A stretch of DNA of 64,000 nt, taken from assembly GCA_030998225.1 (NCBI GenBank), contig JAPYXD010000701.1, positions 7,858,501 through 7,922,500 of the forward strand, in the 5' to 3' direction. Within the stretch, counting starts at the first letter, position 1. Each line of letters opens with the position of its first letter. Both the position numbers and the translations under genes were made by a program. The DNA is from Diplolepis rosae (taxonomy: Eukaryota; Arthropoda; Insecta; Hymenoptera; Diplolepididae). Below, in pieces: positions 12,445-22,400 of this stretch. The notes beneath the pieces were generated by a model, which did no database searches, was not told the DNA's origin, and was given only the letters and a program-made list of their open reading frames with translations.

Positions 12445-12511
12445 CAACATCGTCCGCAAGCATGAATGGTACAAAAGTAGATTGTAGTATAACAGCTATA
12501 AGGATCTTCAT
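12445..12511 (-). pseudogene. Gene A exon 1 (signal peptide)
   Basis: ATG is at 12511-12509. The exon encodes MKILIAVILQSTFVPFMLA then DDV and ends one base into a codon at donor GTAGGT. The MKIL start, hydrophobic core and small residue before the cleavage site match the first exons at 34163, 38293 and 54140. It lies 3.1 kb upstream of exon 2, separated by a mariner and a minisatellite. Confidence 0.85.
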
Positions 12512-12590
12512 TTCGCTCACAGATTAATACAAAACGTGGTGATTAGTAAGTGAAAGTTTTGAAGATATATATTCATCATATGTTAATCCT
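12512..12590 (-). promoter_or_regulatory. Putative core promoter of gene A
   Basis: On the minus strand a TATA-like ATATATAT run (about 12567-12576) lies some 60 bases before the ATG. Between them is ACTTTCACTTACTAATCACC, which resembles the gene C leader (ATCACCTACTAAAGTTTC). Assigned by position and similarity only. Confidence 0.4.
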
Positions 12591-12621
12591 AACGCAATCA
12601 TAATCCAGTACGTCTACAAAC

Positions 12622-12852
12622 ATGCATTTTACGGGAGTACTTAAAAATAAATAAATTCCTAGGCATTAAAAGGCAATCAAACGTTTCTTTCTCGATTTAA
12701 TTTCTTTTCAGATTTTGACATTTCAATGCCATTCAATGCCCACCTTCTTATTGGGTATCGGGTTGCGGGGTACGAGGGTTTCGTTTGCATTGTTATGTAT
12801 TAGTTCTACTCATACTCGTTTTCACTTTTTTAAGTACCCTCGTAAAATACAT
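12622..12852. repeat. Short foldback repeat
   Basis: CATGCATTTTACGGGAGTAC at 12622 is inverted as GTACCCTCGTAAAATACATG ending at 12852, with about 25-bp arms and a loop of about 180 bp. A MITE-like unit; no clear target duplication was seen. Confidence 0.5.
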
Positions 12853-13822
12853 GTCAGTGGATGAACTGTGGTTGATAATTTCTTATCGTAGTAGTATGTT
12901 TTTCTAAGAAACACTAGAGTTCCCTTTTACTCAATAAATATTCGGTTTTGAGTGGAGCCCTTATCAGTGATTTATTTCGAACGTAGAAAATACATAAAGC
13001 AATTTGTTAACTTTGGCTATCTTTAATGGAAAACTCTATATTTACTTCTATTTTATTTATATTTACTTTATATTTATTTAGTATTTAACAATAATTTACT
13101 TTTATACAAATATGTCGATAAAAAATTCGAAAGTGCTTGAGAATAAAATGCTTTAAAACAAGAGATTAAAAGAATTTAACAATTTTTCCACAATAAATTA
13201 GAAAACTTTGAAAAAATGCGAATTATCATGCTGCAGATTTGACTAATTATGAGTATAGACAAATAAGGTCTATTATTCAAAATGTATACGATCTGTCAAA
13301 ATTTACATATAATTTTAGGTCAATAATACGAGACTAATAAACCGTATAGTCCCATGACACACACGATATTTTTTTTTTCATGCAAGTATGAATTTGGCAA
13401 GTTTATCATGTTTGTAAAAAGAGACAAAACTACAAGTTTAGCTATAAATATAGCGGGAGTACGAACTGTCCCTTAGGAATAAAAATAATGGCGTAAATGT
13501 AACTTACATTGCCACCATTATTTTTACTCCCTAGGGACTTTTTATTACCACTACTTCCCAATGAGAAAAATAAGTCGATTTTTGCTCTGCCTTACAGGCA
13601 TAAAAAGGAGCCAAATTCATACCTGCTTGAAAAAAAGTCTTCTTTAAATATCAGAATAAATATAAAACACCTTAGTATATATTTCTTAGGTGCAAAGAAA
13701 ATTAAATATAAACTGGTTAGAAAAACTCGGGAAAAATCCGTAGCAATGTAGTATCGGGAATTTAGTGTAAGGTAAAAAATAAGATTCTTTACCAGGCGGA
13801 CCACTTGATTTCTTTAGGGCCG
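12853..13822. other. AT-rich intergenic DNA with a small perfect-arm palindrome
   Basis: This is the spacer between gene A and gypsy remains. The only structure I see is a hairpin at 13469-13538 (GTCCCTTAGGAATAAAAATA paired with TATTTTTACTCCCTAGGGAC). Confidence 0.5.
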
Positions 13823-15350
13823 TTAAGCTAACATATAGTTATAATTGCTATTAAAAAAATAAAGATCGAGCAGAGCCCGAGAGAATGTTTTGTTTTTTGT
13901 TTTTTCTTGAAGGTTTTGGAAAAATCGTGAATGTGCGATCAGGTATTTATTCGGCATGGTCATGGAATTGAGCCGGCGACAATCGCCACAGATGCGCCAT
14001 TCGTCGTTGTTCTTCTTGACAATGTAGATTGGCGATGCAGGAGGCAGGAGGTAAATGCCTAGTAGGCTCTGATACCGGAGGGCTTTTGGTAATAATGTGA
14101 TGTTCCACATCACGAACCTTGAAATTGGGAGCATCAGTTTTTGAAGTAATTTCTGGAAATTCGTTTAAAATCTTCGTAAATAGAGAAGATTGACTCAAAA
14201 CACTTGCTTTTTATATAAAATCAGCAGCGCTTGAACCGGTAACTGTGTCTTCCAAACGGGATTTGTGCAAGTATGGTACAAGGTGATAATAAGCAATCAG
14301 GTCGGCCCCAATAATTGGGTTAGGAACTGATGCTACCTGTAAATCCCAGGAAATCTTTCGACTACACGTTTTTTCCAAAGGAGCTCGAGGACTCTTTGAT
14401 CTCCAAGAGCACGGCTTCTGACACTTTATAGCCTTCGATTTGAATTTTTGATGGTAAAAACACAACTTGTTGGGCCCATGGCTTTGCGAGCGACCACGCC
14501 TATTTCCGGACTGAAATTGAGGATACGGCATATTTTGCGAGCGATCCACCGGCAATTGATTCAAAAGTACCGTTAACTGATTAATTTTCTGGGATAATTG
14601 CTCGACTTCTGCTTTGAGCTGATCAGTTAATATATTAGAAGAAGTTGAAACAGTGCTACCCAAAGATGTACTTGAGGCGTAATTATTGCCACGTGTTTGT
14701 CAGCGGTTAGAGCTAGAGTTTGGAGGTTAGGATGTTGAACAGTCGTGAGGATAGCTCGAGTCTGAACCAGAAGCTGATGCATGAAAATGGCTTTCATAAC
14801 CTCATCGCTGCAACCGAAATCATTTAGACTGCGTAGCCGATTTAATATGAGAGAAGGTTTTTCCTCAATCAGAACTTCTCCTTTTAACAATTGACGAAGG
14901 TTAGTCTCAGGTGACGTTGAAAATCCGGATACAACACGATTTTTAATTTGGGTTTAAATAACCGGAGGTTGAGGGTCAATGTTAAGCAAATCCTCAATGT
15001 GTGCCACCAGATCAAAATCTAAGGCTGCTATAACAGTATCGGCCTTGGTGCTCTCTGCAGTAATGCGTGCGTGCCTGAATGATGACTCGATCTGTTTGAA
15101 CCTAAGCGAGGATTTTTTCCTAAAGAAACTCGGAATCTTAGGTATGCGGTATGAATCAGCTATTAAACACTGAAGAGTCCCGGTGAATTTGCTACCTTCA
15201 GGATTCGCGGAATTGTTTGACTGACCCGGGGCGTTGTTTGCATTAGCATTTATTAACTGTTATTCAAAACCGCTAAGGCGGCGGCAAAGTACCCGATAAG
15301 GCGTCGGGCGTTGCTTTCCCTTTATCTCCACCACGAAGCATGAGTCAGTT
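13823..15350 (-). mobile_element. Ty3/gypsy gag-pol remains
   Basis: Minus strand, 5' to 3'. Gag-like sequence at 14890-14627 (MLKGEVLIEEKPSLILNRLR) runs into a region with a zinc-knuckle-like LCFYHQKFKSKAIKCQKPC at about 14470-14410. A protease-like VPNPIIGADLIAYYHL follows. Then comes RT N-terminal sequence PIYIVKKNNDEWRICGDCRR, LNSMTMPNKYLIAHSRFF at about 14040-13910 (the W-R-C-DYRRLN motif of RT with Y changed to C). Several frame breaks; everything after the first RT block is missing. It belongs to the same broad lineage as the copy at 48313-50840. Confidence 0.82.
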
Positions 15351-15410
15351 TTATCTACCTCGCCTTAGAGCGAGTTGAGTGTACCGATGTATTTGAGTTC
15401 GAAAGAAATA

Positions 15411-16532
15411 TTAGGTGCGCAACTAACTTCCCGCTGTTTGTCAATAGATGGCTCCAGCAGTAAGTGCTGGTCGATTTTGACATACCCAAAACATCATGAA
15501 CCAAGCTTAGACATATGGTAAACAAATCTTTTTGGCACATTAGTGAAACAACGTGCCGTGATTGGTTTCGTCGCTTCAAAGACGGTGATTTCGATGTTAA
15601 CGACTGTCCGCGTGAAAAAAGGCCAAAAAACCTTCGAAGACGCTGAATTGGAGGCATTACTCGATGAGGATCCGTGCCAAACGCAAGAAGAGCTTGCTTC
15701 AGCATTAGGAGTTACCTGACAAGCCACTTGTAAGCGATTGTATGCGTTGGGAACGATTCAAAAACAAGGAACTTGGGTTCCTTATGATTTGAAAGGCAAG
15801 GGGTGTTGAGCGTCGTTTCTTCGCCTATGGACAACTGCTTTAGCGGCAAAAAAGGAAGGGTTTTCTTCATCGCATCGTGACGGGTGATAAAAAATGAATT
15901 CATTACAGCAACCCAAAGAGAAGAAAGTCATGGGTACTGCCCGTTCATGCTTCTACGTCGTCAGCTCGGCCGAATATTCACGCTGCGAAGGTTATGCTGT
16001 GTATTCGGTGGGATCAGGTCGGTGTTATTTATTATAAGCTGTTGAAGCGGAACGGAACCATCACTGGGGAACGGTATCGAACGTAATTGATGCGTTTGAG
16101 TCGAGCACTGCGCGAAAAACTGCCACAATACGAGCAGAGGCACGAAAAAGTGATTCTACAGCATGACAACGCTCGGCCTCACGTTGCAAACCTGGTAAAA
16201 CCTACCTGGAAACGCTCAAATGGAAAGTCCTACCCCACCCGCCGTATTCCCCAGATATTACGCCGTCCGATTATTACTTGGTCCGGTTGATGGCACATGG
16301 TCTGGCTGATCAGCAGTTCCGCTCATATGAACATATCGAAAAATGGCTTGATTCGTAGATAGCCTCAAAAGATGAACACTTTTACCGTAACGGTCTTCTA
16401 GTTCTACCAGAAAGATGGGAAAAAGTTGTAGCTAACGATGGGCAATCCTTTGAATGATTCATTTGTAACCATTTTTTTACAATAAAGTTACATTTTCATC
16501 AAAAAACAGCGAGAACTTAGTTGTGCACCTAA
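15411..16532 (+). mobile_element. mariner copy, multiply frameshifted
   Basis: Inverted ends TTAGGTGCGCAACTAACTTC (15411) and its partner ending ...GTTGTGCACCTAA (16532), with TA at 15409-15410 and 16533-16534. Broken frames still read CRDWFRRFKDGDFDVN (HTH linker), a D-rich LEALLDEDPCQT-like segment, HGYCPF and TPPAVFPRYYA. Many stops and shifts; no usable transposase. The TIR and the first bases (ATAGATGGCT, AAGTGCTGGTCGA) are shared with the copy at 20315-21189. Confidence 0.88.
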
Positions 16533-16586
16533 TATATTGAAATTCTATGCATTTTTCTCATTTTTCAGTCCATTTTATGGATTTAA

Positions 16587-17265
16587 GGGGACTAGGAAGT
16601 CAAAGAATCGATTTTTTTAATTGCATTTTTCAATAGCATTGCTATTCAAAAGGTAAATGCCAAAGTTATAAATCGTTTAGATAAAAAATGAAAAAATGAG
16701 AGACAAAAAGGCTGAGCGCCTTTCGCAAAAATTGACGGGCCGCAGGAAATAGAAGCTTATTTTATTTTTGCTCCGTTTTGCAGTGATTGCAAAAAAACGG
16801 AGGTTCAGATCGGTTTGAAAATTTTTTGCTTCCGCAGAACATGTTCCTTCACAGGCTGAACCTCCGTATTAAGCTGTAAAAATTTCTGATTTTGAGAAAA
16901 AAATTCGTAAACATGAATTTTTTGTGAAAAATTTGCACTTTTTAAAATTTTCTAATTTTTTAAAAAATTTTCTAATTTTTTTTCATTTAAACAGGTTTAG
17001 CCCAGAGAGGGAAGTATTACGAACACAACGCACTTCGAAAAATTCAATTCCCATTATTGAAAGAGAAGATATTACTGCAAAAAGTTTTTTTTGTTAAATT
17101 GTTTATTTAATTATATAATCGTATATTGGAATTTTTTAATAAAAAATGTTTTTTGTATTCTATTCAACTGTTATAAATAACCCATGAATAAAAAATTATT
17201 TATATCTCGATATTTACTTTTTAATTAGACTTTGAAAATAGGATTAGTTTGACTTCCTGGTCCCC
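16587..17265. mobile_element. TTAA-flanked MITE (piggyBac-type)
   Basis: It starts GGGGACTAGGAAGTCAAA at 16587 and ends with the inverted TTTGACTTCCTGGTCCCC at 17265. TTAA lies at 16583-16586 and 17266-17269. It is 679 bp with no coding frame. The tetranucleotide duplication points to mobilisation by a piggyBac- or Kolobok-type transposase. Confidence 0.85.
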
Positions 17266-17476
17266 TTAAAAGAAATACCGAATCAAGGATTGGAATCAAA
17301 TGAACTTTTTAATCTTTTAATGCAATCCTTTTTACCGAGCACAGTCAATTTTTGGACCGACTCGATGAGAAATTGAAAGATTCACGACCCCATTTGGCAA
17401 AGAAAAAAGTGCTCTTCCACCACGGTAACGCACCAGCTCACTCATCCGGAATCGTCGCAGCCAAATAGCATGAATT

Positions 17477-18973
17477 GGGAATTTGCACATTTTTTTGTGA
17501 TGAAAAAATGAAATTTGGGGGTCACTTTTGCATACAAAATGTTTTTCTTAATTTTTTAGTTATTAATAATTTATTAATGAGCGTTTGAAAAGTGTAAATT
17601 TTAAATTTTCCGAAAACGTTCCGGAAACAGCCGAATGCTTCCGATGATACGGTGACGTCACATCGTTGTATACGATCGCTCTGTGTCACATCTTTGTATA
17701 GAAGACCAATTGAAAATTGTATAAAATGTCGAAAAAAACGGCATATAAATGGTGTTTTGTCGATGAGTGTCATAATTCGACAACCAAGACACCCGATAAA
17801 ATTTTTTTTCCGGTTCCGGTAAATCCGATTGTGCGAAATAAATGGTTTGTAAGTGCACAACGCCGAGATAAGCCGGGAAATAATAACATGTTTTGCTGCC
17901 AAGATCATTTTGACGTAAATATTGTTTCTTTTTGTTCATAATATTGTTATCTGTAAATAAACTATAATTGAAAAAATATATATATATATTTATTTATATT
18001 TATATTCATAGCGATCAAAACAAATTCTAACCTCAATTCGTTGATGTGTAAATAATAATATGATTTAAATAGTTATTACTTTATGTTTAAGGAGCAGGTT
18101 TTATAGAGAAAATCATGATCATACATTCTTGTAATACAAATTAAGAATGTTAAACATTGAACTTGCTGTTATTACTTTTTTCAAATTTTTCATTATAATG
18201 TAGGCAGTGACAAAAATTTCAAACTCACCTAATTAATTTGAAAAAAAATTTTAAGTTCTAGCTTCGATAAAAATTCTACAATAATAATGTGGTTAAATCA
18301 ATTTATAAATTATGTAATAATAATTATGTGGATGAATTATTTATTAATCATTCAAACGAATTAATTTATATTTATATCATACATTTTACCAATAATATAC
18401 TCATCTTCTTTAATAACGCAATAATAATTTAACTATCTACTAGATACATTAACTTATACATGAGTGATTTTTCATTATCATCAATTAGTAGTTTTTGCTT
18501 TTATTTAAATTGACAGAGTAGAATAATTATAATTTTTAAATTTTACCTACAAAGTGGCTTTGACACCACGGATTTCTGGTGCGGCATATTTAGGGTTAGA
18601 TGTAAAATATTCCAACACCATAAACATAGAAATTTTTGGAAGATTTCCCGAGTCTGCTTTTACGAAGCCACTATCCACCTTAGGAGGCATTTTTAACCAA
18701 AAAAACCTGTTTATTTATTATTTAGAACTTCACATGCACTTGGTTTGCATGTTGCCGATACGAAAATACAACGGTTTGACGTCACACTTTCAAGGAACAA
18801 ATCAGAGACGCTTGACCGCCAAAGCGGTCCGTTTCAAACGCTCATTATCTTTGAATCCATCGCAAATCAACAATTAATGAGTAAAAAAAAACGCTATTGG
18901 AATTATTTTTTATTTAATATAAACTTTAGATTGCATATATAAAATTGCATAATTTTTTTGCATGCAAATTCCC
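17477..18973 (+). mobile_element. THAP-domain DNA transposon, non-autonomous copy
   Basis: It is defined by comparison with the uninterrupted mariner at 28372-29330. Ends are GGGAATTTGCA (17477) and TGCAAATTCCC (18973), each next to AATT (17473-17476, 18974-18977). A plus-strand exon begins with ATG at 17726: MSKKTAYKWCFVDECHN, then KIFFPVPVN, RNKWFVSAQRRDKPG and MFCCQDHFD. This is a C2CH THAP zinc finger (CxxxxC...W...CxxH). It stops at a good donor, GTAAAT. The rest of the element contains no transposase catalytic region that I can recognise. P elements give 8-bp and Kolobok TTAA duplications, so a 4-bp AATT is unusual. Confidence 0.72.
17726..17937 (+). CDS. THAP zinc-finger exon within transposon
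   Basis: About 70 residues. The THAP signature is complete: WCFVDEC (first Cys pair), the Pro in FFPVP, the invariant Trp in NKWFVSA, and CCQDHF (last Cys and His plus the HF motif). The open frame runs to 17941, but the frame beyond DHFD coincides with a splice donor, so the ORF end is probably intronic. THAP domains bind DNA and are common in insect P-like and Kolobok transposases. Here the domain probably bound the ends of this element. No continuing exon could be identified. Confidence 0.7.
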
Positions 18974-19117
18974 AATTGCGCTACGAATTGCTGTTGCATC
19001 CATCGTACTCACGCGACTTGGCTTCCTGCGACTTCGTTTTGTTATCAAACATGAAAACGTAGCTTGCGGGAAAAAAAAATTAATAAACCAAGCAGTTTCG
19101 CTAAGTGAAACAAAATT

Positions 19118-19123
19118 TTTATT
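19118..19123 (-). terminator. Candidate poly(A) signal of gene B
   Basis: AATAAA on the minus strand about 110 bases after the gene B stop codon. Position is typical; it is the nearest perfect hexamer. Confidence 0.45.
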
Positions 19124-19232
19124 CAAATTGAGGGAAATTTCTGTTTCATTGAACCAAATCGTATATAACTCTTTGGTTTAGCATATTAATATTAACAAAA
19201 TTTTTAACAATGCAGACTAAGAAAGTAGTCAA

Positions 19233-19484
19233 TTAGGAGAGAATTGTTTCAGGCGATTTATTTATAAAGTTACTGTTTAATAAGGCAGAAATCCATTGCT
19301 TTGGCTCATACGCTCCATCTGTTGGTCCTGGTCGTTGGTCAATCTGAAGCTGTTCAGCGATAAACGGTAAGAAATTGTAAATTTTTACAAAAATATCTAT
19401 TGTCCCTGCAGGGGGTTTAGAATTGAGTCCGACAAGTTGAAATGGTGCCACTTTACCAAAAACTACCGGTCCACCATGGTCTCC
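19233..19484 (-). CDS. Gene B exon 5 (GDHGGP exon and C-terminal extension)
   Basis: Acceptor ATTCTAG precedes GGA at 19484; the stop TAA is at 19235-19233. It reads GDHGGPVVFGKVAPFQLVGL, NSKPPAGTIDIFVKIYNFLP, FIAEQL, then the extension, ending SPETILS. GDHGGP replaces GDSGGP; the CAT codon is unambiguous. The Cys191/Cys220 pair of true trypsins is absent. Confidence 0.9.
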   Translation of the reverse strand, partial: GDHGGPVVFGKVAPFQLVGLNSKPPAGTIDIFVKIYNFLPFIAEQLQIDQRPGPTDGAYEPKQWISALLNSNFINKSPETILS

Positions 19485-22400
19485 CTAGAATATTAAAAAG
19501 ATTCTATTCAAATAAATTAACAGATACATTCTTTAAAATGTTAATGGTGCTATAATGTAGCTCAAGATTTCATATTCTCAACTAAATAGAGTCGAAAGTT
19601 TAAAAAAATAAAATCTTGACATATATAAATGTCGCTGTTGGCCTATATAAATATGCGAACCAAGTTACTCATGAAATCACTCTTGTAGATTTTTTTAAAT
19701 CTAGTGACTTTTGTGTTTACATTCTTCGTCTTGACCTGCATGACAATAATTTTTCGTAAAAAAAAATAAAAAGGATGCGATTTTACAGAGGATTCTTTAT
19801 TCCTGTTTTTTGAATAACATAATTATAGGAAAACATATTTTTTATTGCATTACTTACTTCAGAGGGAGGATAATTGAAGTCACTCATAAATACAAACGGG
19901 TAAGACTTGTCAACATCAGTAATATGGAAATTTCTCATTGCGACCTCCCAACGCCAATGATTTTGAAAACGAGTCTCATCTTTTAATGCATTAGATGAAT
20001 CATGCCAGCCTAGTAGGGTAACTGGTAAACCTTCATTTACATCCTCTAATTTTAATGGAATTGCTGAAACACCCTCTTCAGCCATATTAATTGAATTTCT
20101 CAACTAAAATATAAATTAGTTTATTTCGTTAAAAGTTACTAGGGATATGCAAAAATCCCCCCTCTCCCGCGACTCGGGTCGGGTCAATCAATCTGACAAC
20201 CCGCATTCGCAACGCAATTAAACCGCATGCAAAGCAACATAACATAACATTTCTTACATAAAATTGCAAATAAAAAATAATTATTGCATTTCTCTGCATA
20301 TGCTTGAATCATTATTAGGTGTACAAGTTTGTTTCCGCCGTTTACGATAGATGGCTGCAGCGATAAGTGCTGGTCGAAATAGGCAGATCAAAAATCATAA
20401 ATATATTCTCGATCGAAGATGTCAGTATTGGAGCCAAATTCTCGTCATTTGCGGGAAGTTTTAATTTTTTGCTTTCATTTGAAGAAAACTGCGGCTGAGG
20501 CTCAACGAATGCTCTCAAGTACTTATGGTGAGGCTGTTTTTAGTTAAAGAACGTGTTGTGAGTAGTTTCAACGCTTCATGAGCGGTGATTTTAATGTCGA
20601 GGACCGGCATGGCGGTGGAAAAGAGAAAATTTTCGAAGATTCCGCATTGGAAGCATTACTTACTGAAGACTCATGTCAAACGCATGAAGAATTGGAAGAA
20701 TCATTGGGAGAACCTCAACAAGCCATTTCGAAACGCCTCAAAGTCATGGGAATTATTGAGAAGCAAGGAAATTTGGTTCCGTACGAGTTGAAGCCAAGAG
20801 GTATCGATTTTGCAGCATGTCAACGGTCGGTCCAATGTTGCAAAACTTGTCAAAACCTACTTGGAAACGTTGAAATGGGAGGTCTTATCCCATCCGCTGT
20901 ACTCTCTAGACGTTGCTCCTTCCGAGTACCATTTGTTTCGATCGATGGCACACGGCTAGGCTCATCAGTATTTCCGCTCTTATGAAGAAGTCAAAAAATG
21001 GATCGATTTGTGGATCGCCTCATAAGACGCATCGTTTTTTCGATATGGTACCCGAAAATTGCCAAAATGATGGAAAAAGGTAGTGGCCAGCGACGTATAG
21101 TACTTCAGATTTTAAGTAAGTAATCACTTTTTAAGAATAAAGCCTCAAATTTTAGGAAAAAAACAGCGGAAGCAAAGTTGTACACCAAATATTATTATTA
21201 TTATTATTATATGCTTGAAACCTTACGTTCTAATAAAAATTCAATACTTAAAATAGGTAGCTGCTTTAATCAAAATACAGGAAAATTTGCTTATAAAATC
21301 AGTCATATCTTCGCATTAAATTATTCAACATTGTCTCCGTGAATGATTCCTTCACTATAACCAACGTTAATGTCGATTTAAATTTGCGAACCAACTGCGA
21401 CCGGAATTTGGTCGCAGTTGGATTGCCAGGGTTGCTAGGATCACGAAAGGCTTTTAGTACTTTCAATCTTATATTAACAAAGCGTTTCGGAGTCTTAAGT
21501 TGATTGCGGGTTAAATGACGGTTTGTGGGTTGGATCGAAAATCCGCATCCAACCCGCAAACTCGACCCAAACATGTTTTTCACGCCATTTTCATTTACTC
21601 ACAAATACGACTGCAATATCAGCAAATGGAGGAGTATTATTATATGCAGGGTGAGGCTGCGCTCCTAGAATATGATGTGCAGTTTTACAAGTACGAGTAG
21701 ACCTCGAACAAGGTCCAAAACCTCCTGTTAGAAGGACTATTTCAGGAAGATTGTACGAAAATTTGTGAATGACACTAGCAGTAGTTAAGGCGTGTATATT
21801 AGTAACTACAGCAGCACTGCCGACAGGTACACTGTAAAGATAAATTAAAATATACAGTTTTAAATCTCTAGAAAAATACATTTCTTTGACTATCCAGGTA
21901 GAAATGCAATGGGCTCCCTTGACAATACGCCATGCCAGCGGTATTTACTGAAAGAGCCTCTCCCACCCCCAAATAATTAAGTTTTCAGCGGGACTTTGAA
22001 ATCAATTTGCATGTGACACAAAAAGTAAGGATCAAAAGATTATTTAGTAATTTTAAAACCTCAATGCATTTATTAATAATAGAAACATTGCACGTTTGAA
22101 TACATCAAGCGAAAAAGGACCCCAGATTTATTTAAAACTAAAAAATTATTAAGTTAGTGTTAATTTTATCAATAAAAGGAGTTTGATTCCACGGTAATAT
22201 CAGTTAAATGCGTTTTTCATTCACACTTGTTTTGAGAGCATAAGGAATGTGATGTTTTGCTCAAATCTAAAATAGTACAAATTTGGCCAAATTTTAATAA
22301 ATGACACATATCTCTTGCTAAATTTTACTTGCTAAAAATAAGTAATGGAAATTCTGAAAAATAGTAAGTGATTGCTGTTAAATAGTAAATTATGTTCTGT

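Larger units (their letters stand above)
701..12511 (-). pseudogene. Gene A: secreted serine protease homologue, nonsense-mutated, 3' end outside window
   Basis: Four exons are visible: 12511-12445 (signal peptide), 9302-9155, 1255-1033 and 946-701. All have GT/AG borders and the same phases as genes B and C. The joined frame is uninterrupted for 124 codons and then meets TAA (1096-1098) inside exon 3. The frame is otherwise kept beyond it to the end of exon 4, so the stop looks recent. The protein starts MKILIAVILQSTF with likely cleavage after MLA. Exon 3 has APAS where trypsins have AAHC (His57 to Ser, residue 91) and keeps the Asp102 context (YADIAVVF). The GDxGGP exon would lie before position 1, beyond a Tc1 copy in intron 4. 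It could be a pseudogene or a truncated secreted peptide. The family assignment is secure; any venom or immune role is inference. Confidence 0.82.
17285..19085 (+). mobile_element. mariner fragment split by a THAP element
   Basis: Two blocks (about 17340-17476 and 18974-19085) join into one stretch of mariner C-terminal sequence: PHLAKKKVLFHHGNAPAHSS, IVAAK, stop, then LRYELLLHPSYSRDL and NMKT..LAGKK. It matches the copy at 28372-29330. The second catalytic Asp is Gly (HHGNA) and a TAG follows AAK, the same two lesions as in the other copy. The insertion between the blocks is exactly 17477-18973. Confidence 0.82.

Noticed and set aside
18554..18942. Frame of 107 codons that might continue the THAP protein
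   Set aside because: No recognisable domain, no convincing acceptor in phase, and a composition like non-coding DNA.
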